A stretch of 64,000 nt of DNA. Source: Bosea sp. 124 (GTDB taxonomy: Bacteria; Pseudomonadota; Alphaproteobacteria; Rhizobiales; Beijerinckiaceae). Within the stretch, counting starts at the first letter, position 1. Every line of letters begins with the position of its first letter. Made by a program: the position numbers and the translations under genes. Below the pieces are notes generated by a model. That model saw only the letters and a program-made list of their open reading frames with translations, was not told where the DNA came from and did no database searches. The stretch covers positions 939,001 to 1,003,000 of the forward strand of contig NZ_PZZM01000001.1 in NCBI RefSeq assembly GCF_003046175.1. Direction: 5' to 3'. This document shows, in pieces, positions 26,660-34,539 of the stretch.

Positions 26660-28711
26660 TCAACCCAGGATTTTCGTCTGCATCGACTCAGCCGGCTCAG
26701 CACGCGTACCCCTCCTGGACGATTTCATCCTATCGGCGGCCGGGAGTAGACGAGCCGAGTTTGAGATGAAGATCAGCTCCGATGAAACGTGAATGAAGGC
26801 CGCGAAGAGAGGGTTGAGGAATCCGAACGCCGCCAGTGCAATGCCGAGCGCGTCGACGGCGATCGTGCCGGTGAAATTCTGCCAGATCACGCCACGTGTG
26901 CGCCTTGCGATCGCGATGGTCTCAACGAGTCGGTCAAGATCGTTGGCGAGCAGCACGATGTCGGCGCTTTCCTTGGCGACATCGGTGCCCGATCCCATCG
27001 CGATACCGACGCTGGCGGCGGTCAGGGCAGGGGCGTCGTTGATGCCGTCCCCCAGCATGGCGACCTTTGCACCCGAGGCCACCAGCGCCCGCACGCGCTC
27101 CAGCTTCTGCTCCGGCAGCATCCCGGCCTCGACCGCGCCGATCCCGAGGCTCGCGCCGACGCTCTCGGCCACCTTCGCGTTGTCGCCGGTCAGCAGCAGG
27201 GTCTTGATCCCCATCGCGTGCAAAGCCCGGATGGCGTTGGCGGCCTCCGGCCTGACCTCGTCGGCGACGGCGAAGGCGCCGGCATAGGTCCCGTTGACGG
27301 CGACGCAGATTTCCGACGAGACGCCGTTGCCGTCCCGATCGGCGGGAACCGTGACGCCGTCAGCCTGGAGCAGCTTGACGCTGCCGATCAGGATGCGATC
27401 GCTGCCGATCACGGCGGTGACGCCGCGTCCGAGCGTGTAGTCGAAACTGTTGGGTTCCGGCACGACGAGGTCCCGGGCCCGGGCCTCGGCTACGATGGCT
27501 TTGGCCAGCGGATGCTCCGAGCGCAGTTCGGCCGAGGCGGCAAGCCGCAGTAGGTCGGCCTCCGCGCGGCCTGCCGCCGGGTGGATCGCTGTCACCCGCG
27601 GCTCGCCGAAGGTCAGTGTGCCGGTCTTGTCGAGCACGATGGTGTCGATCTTGCCCAGCGCCTCCAGATGCATGCCGCCCTTGATGATCGCGCCGTTGCG
27701 CGCGGCGCGGCCGATCCCGCCAAGCACCGCCAGCGGCGTCCCCGCCGCAACACCGCAGGCACCCGCCACGATGATCACCGAGATCGTGTCGCGGATGTTC
27801 CCCGTCAGCCAATAGGTGAGGATGGCCGCCGCGAAGGAGAAATAGACCAGGTAACCGGCGAGCTGGTCGGCCAGCCGCTGGACCGGCGCACGCGACTGCT
27901 CGGCATTCTCGATCGCGTCGATGATCCGCCCGAAGCTGGTGTCGCGGCCTATCCGGTCGACCTGGATGTCGAGTGCGCCCGACTGGTTGATGGAGCCGGC
28001 GAAGACGGTGTCGCCCTCACTACGCTTGATCGGCATCGACTCCCCGGTGATGCGGGCCTGGTCGACATATGAGAGGCCAGATTTGACCACGCCATCGACC
28101 GGGATGTTCTCGCCGGGCGCGACAAGCACATGGTCGCCGATGACGATCGTGTCGAGCGGCACCACGGCGATGACGCCGTCCCTGCGCACAGTCGCCTCAT
28201 GAGGCATCACGTCGATCAGGTCGGCGATGGCCGCCCGCCCGCGATCGACGGTCAGATGCTCGAGCTCCTCGGCGACGAGTACGAAGAACGTCACGACGAG
28301 CGCGGTGAAGAATTCGGATATCGCGGCGGCCGCCAGAATGGCGATCGACATGGACAGCTCCATGGTCATGCGCCGCTCTTTGATATTCTCGAACGCCTCG
28401 CGCAGGATTGGCCAGGCGCCGAACAGCAGACCTGCGGCCCCGACGAGATCGACGCCCGCGACCGTGCGGGTCAGCCCGAACCAGACCAACGCGGCTGAGA
28501 CGGCGACGACCGCGACCCGCAAGACCTCGACGGTCTCGACGTCGTGCCCGAACAGGCTGAGCGCGCGCGGGATACGGTCCCCCAGCCAGCCCGGAGAGCG
28601 CTTGGCCTGCTCGGCCGCGCTCGCCGAACAGCTGCGCTCGAACGGCCTGAAGCAGGTGCAGGGCTGTGCGCTGGCAGGACATAGCGGTGCGGCGGCAGCT
28701 AACGTCGTCAT
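26660..28711 (-). CDS. P1B-like heavy metal ATPase lacking the CPC motif
   Basis: 683 residues with all catalytic motifs of P-type pumps: TGESMPIK, DKTGTLTFGEP (phosphorylated Asp), SEHPLAKAIV (HP motif) and GDGINDAPAL. The membrane motif that usually reads CPC is GACGVAAGTPLA here, so the standard metal ligands are missing. The N-terminus has no HMA domain but a short Cys-rich stretch (PLCPASAQPCTCFRPFERSC). The overall organisation resembles Zn/Cd/Co-type P1B pumps, yet ion specificity cannot be assigned. A perfect palindrome of Irr-box type lies 51 bases upstream, suggesting control by iron/heme status. It stands alone between the permease and the sulfur operon. Confidence 0.85.
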   Translation of the reverse strand: MTTLAAAAPLCPASAQPCTCFRPFERSCSASAAEQAKRSPGWLGDRIPRALSLFGHDVETVEVLRVAVVAVSAALVWFGLTRTVAGVDLVGAAGLLFGAWPILREAFENIKERRMTMELSMSIAILAAAAISEFFTALVVTFFVLVAEELEHLTVDRGRAAIADLIDVMPHEATVRRDGVIAVVPLDTIVIGDHVLVAPGENIPVDGVVKSGLSYVDQARITGESMPIKRSEGDTVFAGSINQSGALDIQVDRIGRDTSFGRIIDAIENAEQSRAPVQRLADQLAGYLVYFSFAAAILTYWLTGNIRDTISVIIVAGACGVAAGTPLAVLGGIGRAARNGAIIKGGMHLEALGKIDTIVLDKTGTLTFGEPRVTAIHPAAGRAEADLLRLAASAELRSEHPLAKAIVAEARARDLVVPEPNSFDYTLGRGVTAVIGSDRILIGSVKLLQADGVTVPADRDGNGVSSEICVAVNGTYAGAFAVADEVRPEAANAIRALHAMGIKTLLLTGDNAKVAESVGASLGIGAVEAGMLPEQKLERVRALVASGAKVAMLGDGINDAPALTAASVGIAMGSGTDVAKESADIVLLANDLDRLVETIAIARRTRGVIWQNFTGTIAVDALGIALAAFGFLNPLFAAFIHVSSELIFISNSARLLPAADRMKSSRRGTRAEPAESMQTKILG

Positions 28712-28761
28712 GGCGATTTCATCCCGATCGGACAGATGCCGAGTTGGCCATGCCTATCTAG

Positions 28762-28778
28762 TTTAGAATTATTCTAAT
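28762..28778. promoter_or_regulatory. Irr/ICE-like palindrome upstream of P-type ATPase
   Basis: TTTAGAATTATTCTAAT contains the perfect palindrome TTAGAAT-T-ATTCTAA. It closely resembles the iron-control element bound by Irr in rhizobia (TTTAGAA-N3-TTCTAAA). The region is AT-rich and typical of a promoter for the leftward ATPase gene. Confidence 0.55.
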
Positions 28779-28839
28779 TACAATGACTGCTTCCCCTTGG
28801 CACGGCTTTTCTCATCCTCTGGCGCCGCCTGAACTGAGA

Positions 28840-29622
28840 TCATTGGGACAAGTAGGTGCTGCCGCTGCGATAGAGCACGTAGGTTGCGACCACGAAGATC
28901 AGAGCTGCGAAGATGCGATTGAGTGTGTCCTTTTGCCCCGAGAGTCGCGTCGCCAACAGCATGCCCAACGCGCCGCCGATGATGCCTCCGCCGATGAACT
29001 CGGCAGCAACCAGCCAGTCGATCATGCCTGATGCGGAATAATTGAGCGCCGTCGCCAGTCCGAAGGTCCCGACGGCGAGTAGAGACGAGCCTACCGCGTC
29101 GATGGTTCGCATACCTGTCGCCAGGATCAGACCCGGGACGATCAGGAACCCGCCTCCGATCCCGAAGAAGCCGGATGCTGCTCCTGCCACGATCGCCACC
29201 GAACCCGTCAGCAGGCACATCCGTAGATCGACCGGCTTGGGCACGGCAGGCGCGGTTTTGCGCGGTCGCAACATCAACGCCCCGACGACGAGCATCAGCA
29301 AGCCGAACAGGAACAACAGGCGCTGCCCGTCCATCGCCTTGCCGAGCGTCGAGCCAATCAGGGCTCCGATCGATCCCACCAGCGCGAAGACGATCGCGCA
29401 TGTCCACTGCACATGGCCCTTGCGGGCATGCCCGATCAGATTGGCATAGGCGTTGACCGATACCGCAAGGGCACCCGTTCCAATCGCGACATGAGGTTGG
29501 CCGATGCCGACGGCATACAGCAGCAAGGGCGTCGCTAGGATTGAGCCGCCGCCGCCGACGAGGCCGAGCGTGAAGCCGACGAGGCTTCCCGAGCCGACCG
29601 CGGTGAGAATCTGAGCGGTCAT
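28840..29622 (-). CDS. TauE/SafE family sulfite/organosulfonate exporter-like permease
   Basis: 260 residues, seven to eight helices with the repeated family motifs GFTLGLVGGGGSILATPLLLY and FFGIGGGFLIVPGLIL. TauE/SafE members move sulfite, sulfonates or related anions out of the cell. In bigR-type operons this permease is thought to export sulfite made from sulfide oxidation. The ATG at 29622 overlaps the preceding stop (ATGA), so the longer open frame upstream is rejected. Last gene of the operon starting at blh. Confidence 0.9.
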   Translation of the reverse strand: MTAQILTAVGSGSLVGFTLGLVGGGGSILATPLLLYAVGIGQPHVAIGTGALAVSVNAYANLIGHARKGHVQWTCAIVFALVGSIGALIGSTLGKAMDGQRLLFLFGLLMLVVGALMLRPRKTAPAVPKPVDLRMCLLTGSVAIVAGAASGFFGIGGGFLIVPGLILATGMRTIDAVGSSLLAVGTFGLATALNYSASGMIDWLVAAEFIGGGIIGGALGMLLATRLSGQKDTLNRIFAALIFVVATYVLYRSGSTYLSQ

Positions 29623-30074
29623 GATGCGCCGACGACCGGAGTTGGTGTCATCGGCTTGGGAACGAGCCGGTCGTAGACGACCATGCCCGCCAGCATGGTG
29701 CCGACGAAGAGCACAACCGGCGCAAGCCCGAGCGAAAGCGAGGCCAGCGCCGGGCCGGGGCACAGGCCAGCCATCCCCCAGCCGACCCCGAAGATGGCGG
29801 AGCCGAGGATAAGGCGGGTGTCGATCGGTGTCGTCGCCGGCAGGTTGAAGCTGTCATCGAAGGCCGGGTGCCGCAGTCGCCGACGCACGGCCATTCCCGC
29901 AAAGGCGACCATCACGGCGCCTCCGAGGACGAAGGCGAGGCTAGGATCCCAGGCGCCGCCCACATCCAGGAAGCCGCGCACGCGGGTGGGATCGAGCATG
30001 CCCGACAGCGACAGGCCGAGCCCGAAGATGGCGCCACTGGTGAGCGCGGTCAGGATCTGCATCATTCGGTTCAT
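29619..30074 (-). CDS. YeeE/YedE-type membrane protein, second subunit (DUF6691)
   Basis: 151 residues and four helices. Motifs: FGLGLSLSGMLDPTRVRGFLD near the N-terminus and GWGMAGLCPGPAL in the third helix, a Cys-containing loop typical of sulfur-species transport in the YeeE/YedE family. It overlaps both neighbours by ATGA and forms a split pair with the next gene upstream. Confidence 0.88.
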   Translation of the reverse strand: MNRMMQILTALTSGAIFGLGLSLSGMLDPTRVRGFLDVGGAWDPSLAFVLGGAVMVAFAGMAVRRRLRHPAFDDSFNLPATTPIDTRLILGSAIFGVGWGMAGLCPGPALASLSLGLAPVVLFVGTMLAGMVVYDRLVPKPMTPTPVVGAS

Positions 30075-30481
30075 GGCGAGACGAGCCTCATCAGCGTGAC
30101 TGTTGCGATCCCCGCGCCCAGGAAGGTGACCACGGCCGCGATCGAGCGCGGCGACAGCCGGGCGAGGCCGACGATGCCGTGGCCGCTGGTGCAGCCCGAC
30201 CCCATGCGCGTGCCGAAGCCGACCAGCAGCCCGGCCAGGGCGATGACCGGCAGCGATGCCGTGATGATCACGGCCGGCCAGGTTCCAGCGACGGCGCGAT
30301 ACAGCAGCGGGCCTAGGACCAACCCGATCACGAAGGCCGCATTTGTCGGGATTTGCGCGCCCTGCGCGAGCCTGCCGAGAATGCCGCTAATGCCGGCGAC
30401 GCGACCGTTGAGGAGCAGGAGCATTGTGGCTGAGAGGCCGATCAGCATGCCTCCCAGGAGCGAAGGCCAATAGGGGGTCAT
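30071..30481 (-). CDS. YeeE/YedE-type membrane protein, first subunit
   Basis: 136 residues. Hallmark loop GFGTRMGSGCTSGHGIVGLARLS matches the conserved Cys loop that binds thiosulfate in YeeE. Paired with the neighbouring half, it may import or export thiosulfate-like sulfur. The start at 30481 overlaps the regulator stop (ATGA); the open frame continues upstream but is not translated there. Confidence 0.88.
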   Translation of the reverse strand: MTPYWPSLLGGMLIGLSATMLLLLNGRVAGISGILGRLAQGAQIPTNAAFVIGLVLGPLLYRAVAGTWPAVIITASLPVIALAGLLVGFGTRMGSGCTSGHGIVGLARLSPRSIAAVVTFLGAGIATVTLMRLVSP

Positions 30482-30810
30482 GGCGCGGGGTCCTCTGCGC
30501 AGAAGATGGCGTGGAGCGCCTCGACGAGATGGGCGGCCTTTTGCTCCGTCAGGCGATAGAAGATCTGCTTGGCCTCGCGCCGCGTTGCGACGATCCCCGC
30601 CTCGCGCAGGATGGTGAGTTGCTGCGAGAGCGTCGGCTGCCGGATGCCGAGTTCCTCCTCGATCTGGCCGACGGCGTACTCGCCCTCGACCAGCGTGCAG
30701 ACGATCATCAGCCGGTTGCGGTTTGCGAGAGTCTTGAGCAGGCTCGCGACCTCGGTCGCCCGGCCCGAAAGCTCCGCCCGGGTCATGAACGGCCTCGGTG
30801 ACTGCGTCAT
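30478..30810 (-). CDS. bigR: ArsR-family persulfide-responsive repressor (BigR/SqrR-like)
   Basis: 110-residue winged-helix repressor. The helix-turn-helix reads GIRQPTLSQQLTILREAGIV. Two Cys, C38 (in LMIVCTLVEG) and C104 (in AIFCAEDP), are 66 residues apart, the same spacing as the redox pair C42/C108 of BigR and C41/C107 of SqrR, which form a tetrasulfide bridge on sulfide exposure. It lies inside the operon it should regulate, overlapping blh by ATGA. A perfect 10-bp inverted repeat sits upstream of blh. The symbol is given by similarity of arrangement. Confidence 0.88.
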   Translation of the reverse strand: MTQSPRPFMTRAELSGRATEVASLLKTLANRNRLMIVCTLVEGEYAVGQIEEELGIRQPTLSQQLTILREAGIVATRREAKQIFYRLTEQKAAHLVEALHAIFCAEDPAP

Positions 30811-32114
30811 GCCGCATCGTCCCAGGCAGCACCGCCCAGCGCATCGAGCGGAATCTTCAGATAGCGCCGGCCGTTCGATTCAGGCTCTGGCAGGCGCCCG
30901 CCGCGAATGTTCACCTGCAGCGCATGCAGGATCAGCTTGGGCATCGACAGCGTCTTGTCGCGGGCCTCTCGGAGGGCGACGAAGGCGGCCTCGTCATGTC
31001 CGACGATGTGAGCATTCGACTGCTTCTGCTGGCCGACCGTGCTTTCCCAGCGCGGAGCCCGGCCACCGGGCTGATAGTCGTGGCCGGTGAACAGGCGCGT
31101 CTCATCGGGCAGCGCCAGGATTGCCTGAATCGAAGCCCAGAGCGCCTTGGCGCTGCCGCCGGGGAAATCGGCCCGGGCCGTGCCGCCATCCGGCATGAAC
31201 AGCGTATCGTGGACGAAGCCGGCGTCGCCGATCACATAGGTTATCGAGGCCATCGTGTGGCCGGGCGAGAAGAGCACCGAGCCATCGAGCGAGCCGATTT
31301 TGAATCGCTCGCCATGGGCAAAAAGCCGGTCCCACTGTGAGCCGTCCGTGGCGAGTTGCGGCCAGTTGTAGAGGCCCTTCCATAGCTTCTGAACCGCGAC
31401 CACCTGCTCGCCGATGGCGGTCTGCGCGCCAGTCTGCGCTTTGAGATATTGCGCGGCCGAGAAGTGGTCGGCATGGGGATGGGTGTCGAGGATCCATTCG
31501 ACGGTAAGCCCCTGCTCGCCGACATAGGCGAGGATGGCGTCGGCCTGGGTCGTCGCGGTCGCGCCCGACTTCTCGTCGAAGTCCAGAACGGGATCGATGA
31601 TGGCGCAGCGCTTCGTGGCCGGGTCGGTCACGACATACTGGATGCTGAAGGTCCGGGGATCGTAGAAGCCCTTGACCTGCGGCTTTTGGGTCGCGCGTCG
31701 CTCGAGCCAGGCCTTTGCACCGGCAAGATCGAAACCGTGCCGGCTGCCGAATGAGACGACGTCGTCGGCTTCCATGTGGCCGTCGAGCACTTCGCCGAGC
31801 GCATGGAGCGTCAGGGCGCGCATACCGGTCTTGCAATGGGCAAAAACCGGCCCTGCTGCCTGCCTGAGGCCGCTCTTGAACGCAAAGACGTCTGCGTCCG
31901 TGATCGCAGCACCCGTCACCGGGACGAAGGCGTACGCCATCCCGGCCTTCTCAGCGGCCGTCTGTTCGGTAGCAGAGCCCGGCTGTGCGGCGTCCTCGGC
32001 ATCGGGTCGGGCGTTAATGACCATCTTGAAGCCCTGCGACGCCAGGAGAGCGAACTCCCCCTCCGTCGGCTGGGCGCCGATAGACAGCTTCTCGGAAATT
32101 CTGATCGGTTGCAT
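30807..32114 (-). CDS. blh: Bifunctional sulfur transferase/persulfide dioxygenase Blh
   Basis: 435 residues. The N-terminal domain (1-140) is a dual-specificity-phosphatase/rhodanese-like fold with HCKTGMRA (Cys in HC-x5-R). The C-terminal domain (about 150-435) is an ETHE1-type metallo-beta-lactamase with THPHADHF, DGSVLFSPGHTMAS and TGHDYQPGG, giving a mononuclear iron site that oxidises glutathione persulfide to sulfite. It is the first gene in an operon with the repressor, YeeE/YedE pair and TauE, equivalent to bigR operons of Agrobacterium and Xylella, where it detoxifies sulfide. Confidence 0.93.
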   Translation of the reverse strand: MQPIRISEKLSIGAQPTEGEFALLASQGFKMVINARPDAEDAAQPGSATEQTAAEKAGMAYAFVPVTGAAITDADVFAFKSGLRQAAGPVFAHCKTGMRALTLHALGEVLDGHMEADDVVSFGSRHGFDLAGAKAWLERRATQKPQVKGFYDPRTFSIQYVVTDPATKRCAIIDPVLDFDEKSGATATTQADAILAYVGEQGLTVEWILDTHPHADHFSAAQYLKAQTGAQTAIGEQVVAVQKLWKGLYNWPQLATDGSQWDRLFAHGERFKIGSLDGSVLFSPGHTMASITYVIGDAGFVHDTLFMPDGGTARADFPGGSAKALWASIQAILALPDETRLFTGHDYQPGGRAPRWESTVGQQKQSNAHIVGHDEAAFVALREARDKTLSMPKLILHALQVNIRGGRLPEPESNGRRYLKIPLDALGGAAWDDAA

Positions 32115-32141
32115 CGCCGGCCTCCAAGGCTGGATGAGAAT

Positions 32142-32172
32142 TCAATATACAGTTATATAAAGTGTATATTGA
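32142..32172. promoter_or_regulatory. BigR/SqrR-type operator
   Basis: Perfect 10-bp inverted repeat TCAATATACA / TGTATATTGA with an 11-base AT-rich spacer, 27 bases before the blh start. Markedly AT-rich in a high-GC genome. It would block the promoter of the blh-bigR operon. The 272 bases beyond it, up to the L,D-transpeptidase gene, show no gene. Confidence 0.8.
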
Positions 32173-32444
32173 CCGCTACAAGCCCCTAGCGTGGTCGGCT
32201 TCATATCCGTCGGGATTGATCTGCAGAGCTCGATCGCATCCGCGTTCGGCATGCAGGTGCTGGCGGCCACAGCCCTAGGCCGGCAAGGGTCGCCAACTAC
32301 CGCTCCGCCCGCAGCAAGGGGCGTAGGCCGTGACCGAGGCCCGTGACAGCCTCGGCAACTACTCAGATCGGACTCAACTTCCGTCGGGACATATCCTCGG
32401 AAGGGATCATCGCGGGCCTCCGCCCATCAGTATGGTCCTGAGAT

Positions 32445-33116
32445 TCAGGCCGGCAGCACCACGACCTTCGATCCCCTCGGGATGCGGTTGTAGAGGTCGA
32501 TGACGTCTTGGTTCATCATGCGGATGCAGCCTGAAGACACCGCCTCGCCGATGGTGTCGGGCTCGTTCGTGCCGTGGATCCGGTAGAGCGTGTCCCTGCC
32601 GTCCTTGAACAGGTAAAGCGCACGCGCCCCAAGCGGGTTGGCGTCGCCGCCCTTCATGCCGCCGGCCCATTTCGCATAGCGGGTGGGCTCGCGCTTGATC
32701 ATGTCCTGCGTCGGTGTCCAGCGCGGCCACTGCGCCTTGCGCTCGACTGTCGCAGAGCCGGTGAACTCCAGACCTTCTCGCCCGACACCGACGCCATAGC
32801 GCAGCGCCTTGCCGTGCTCTTGAACGAGAAAGAGGAACCGGTTGGCGGGATCGACGATCAGCGTGCCGGGCTGATGCGGCGTCGGGTAATCGACGAGCTG
32901 GCGCAGATTGCGTGGCTGCAGGTCTTCGAGCGAGACGGCGGGGACATGGAACGGCTCGCCGCCGACCTCGCCATAGCGCCTTAGATCGAGGGCGCTGAAC
33001 TGCGGCGCGGTAGGCGTCGCCGGAACCGGCTGTTGCGCGATGGTCGTACAGCCGGCCGCAGTCAGGGCGATCATGAGGCCAGCCAGACGGCGCGTCGGTC
33101 TGGAGATGTTGGTCAT
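32445..33116 (-). CDS. L,D-transpeptidase lipoprotein (YkuD domain)
   Basis: About 223 residues. Signal sequence ends with a lipobox LTAAGC, so the mature protein is probably lipid-anchored. The YkuD catalytic motif is HGTNEPDTIGEAVSSGCIRM, with the active-site Cys and His. It should form 3-3 cross-links in peptidoglycan or attach lipoproteins. A GTG start at 33137 that overlaps the DsbA stop is also possible (7 residues longer). Immediately downstream of a DsbA-like oxidoreductase, which could keep its catalytic Cys in the right state. Confidence 0.88.
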   Translation of the reverse strand: MTNISRPTRRLAGLMIALTAAGCTTIAQQPVPATPTAPQFSALDLRRYGEVGGEPFHVPAVSLEDLQPRNLRQLVDYPTPHQPGTLIVDPANRFLFLVQEHGKALRYGVGVGREGLEFTGSATVERKAQWPRWTPTQDMIKREPTRYAKWAGGMKGGDANPLGARALYLFKDGRDTLYRIHGTNEPDTIGEAVSSGCIRMMNQDVIDLYNRIPRGSKVVVLPA

Positions 33117-33133
33117 GGGAGATTTGAGGCCGA

Positions 33134-33754
33134 TCACTGCGACGCCTGCTTCTTGCGCGCGTCGGCGACGACCTGCTTGAAACCGGCGTAATCCTGGGTG
33201 GAGGTCCGGAACGGGCCGATAAGGTAAGTGGGGGTGCCCTGCAGCCCGAGCGACTCCGCCTGAGCCATGTTGCGCCTGAGCAGCGCGGTGATCTGGGCGG
33301 CCTTGCCGTTTACATCCGCCTCGAGCCGGGCCATGTCGAGGGCCGCGCCCTTGATGGCTGCGGCGATCTGCTCGCGGCCGAGCCGCCCCTTGGTCGCCAT
33401 CAACGCATCATGGGCTTTGGCATAGGCGCCCTGATAGGCGGCGGCGAGCGCAAGCTGCGCGGCATAGACCGAGGTCTCGGCGATCACCGGCCAGTCCTTG
33501 TAGACGAGCCTGATCTGGCCGTCCTCGCGGACGAGGCGGGCGAGATCGGGGGCTGCTTTCTTGCAGAAGGGGCAGTTGTAATCGAGAAAGGCGACGATCG
33601 TGACGTCGCCTTTCGGGTTGCCGGAGACCGGCGCCTCGGGATCGTTGAGGATGGCCTCGGCAACGGGGTCGCGTCCCTGGGCCAGCGCAGATCCGGGCGT
33701 GGCGGCGAGAAGCAAGGTCAGGCCTTTGATGATCGTCCGGCGATCCTGCTGCAT
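33134..33754 (-). CDS. DsbA-family thiol:disulfide oxidoreductase
   Basis: 206 residues: signal peptide (MQQDRRTIIKGLTLLLAATPGSALA) and a thioredoxin fold with helical insert. Active site NCPFCKKA (CPFC) and a cis-Pro loop at GTPTYLIG. Similar to DsbA/ScsC proteins of alphaproteobacteria. First gene of the operon with the L,D-transpeptidase and divergent from a two-component system with a shared CTTAAG-type operator, so it is probably under that system's control. Confidence 0.88.
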   Translation of the reverse strand: MQQDRRTIIKGLTLLLAATPGSALAQGRDPVAEAILNDPEAPVSGNPKGDVTIVAFLDYNCPFCKKAAPDLARLVREDGQIRLVYKDWPVIAETSVYAAQLALAAAYQGAYAKAHDALMATKGRLGREQIAAAIKGAALDMARLEADVNGKAAQITALLRRNMAQAESLGLQGTPTYLIGPFRTSTQDYAGFKQVVADARKKQASQ

Positions 33755-33826
33755 CGGTCTGGTCCTTGTCGGCTGTCGAGGGCGGCGGCTGGTCGGGCCG
33801 TGATGGAGGCCAACGGCGCCTCCCAG

Positions 33827-33843
33827 CTTAAGCCAGCCTTAAG
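33827..33843. promoter_or_regulatory. PmrA/BasR-type direct-repeat box
   Basis: Exact CTTAAG-N5-CTTAAG (spacer CCAGC), the consensus for PmrA/BasR-class OmpR regulators, located 33 bases before the response regulator and 72 bases before the divergent dsbA gene. Confidence 0.75.
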
Positions 33844-33876
33844 CCGCCCAGGGATCCTGCCCGTCATGGAGAAACG

Positions 33877-34539
33877 ATGCGTGTTCTGATCGTCGAGGAC
33901 GACCCCATTCTGGCCGACGGCCTCGCCGTCGGGCTGAAGCTCCACGGCGTCAGCGCCGAGGTCGTCGGCAGCTGCGCCGACGGCCGGCATGCGCTCGCGG
34001 CAGGCGCCTTCGACGCGATCGTCCTCGACATCATGCTACCGGACGGCTCGGGGCTCGATCTGCTGGCCAGCCTGCGCCAGGCGGGCGACGAGAGCCCGAT
34101 CCTGCTCCTGACGGCGCTCGACGAGACGCGCGACCGCATCGCCGGGCTCGACCGCGGTGCCGACGACTATCTCGGCAAGCCCTTCGACCTCGACGAACTC
34201 GCCGCCCGCCTGCGGGCCGTGGTGCGGCGGCGCGATGGCCGGGCGACGGCGACCATCGAGGTGGCAGGTCTCGTCCTGAACCCGGCGAACCATTCGGTTT
34301 CGCGCGACGGCCTCGTCATCGAGGTCACGCGACGGGAATTCGCCATCCTGCGCGCGCTCGCCGAGCGGGCCGGCATGATCCGCTCGCGCATCGCGCTGGA
34401 GGAACGGCTCTATGGCTGGCAGGAAGACATCGAGAGCAACGCCATCGAGGTCCACATCCACAATCTCCGGCAGAAGATCGGACGCGAGCTGATCGAGACC
34501 GTCCGCGGCCTGGGCTACAGGTTGAGGGCGACGCCATGA
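33877..34539 (+). CDS. OmpR-family response regulator (PmrA/QseB class)
   Basis: 220 residues: receiver with D51 (IVLDIMLPDG), LTALDE switch and YLGKPFD Lys, then winged helix ending LIETVRGLGYRLRA. The promoter holds the CTTAAG-N5-CTTAAG motif expected for its own DNA-binding class, so it probably autoregulates and controls the divergent dsbA/L,D-transpeptidase pair. The stop overlaps the kinase start (ATGA). Confidence 0.92.
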   Translation: MRVLIVEDDPILADGLAVGLKLHGVSAEVVGSCADGRHALAAGAFDAIVLDIMLPDGSGLDLLASLRQAGDESPILLLTALDETRDRIAGLDRGADDYLGKPFDLDELAARLRAVVRRRDGRATATIEVAGLVLNPANHSVSRDGLVIEVTRREFAILRALAERAGMIRSRIALEERLYGWQEDIESNAIEVHIHNLRQKIGRELIETVRGLGYRLRATP

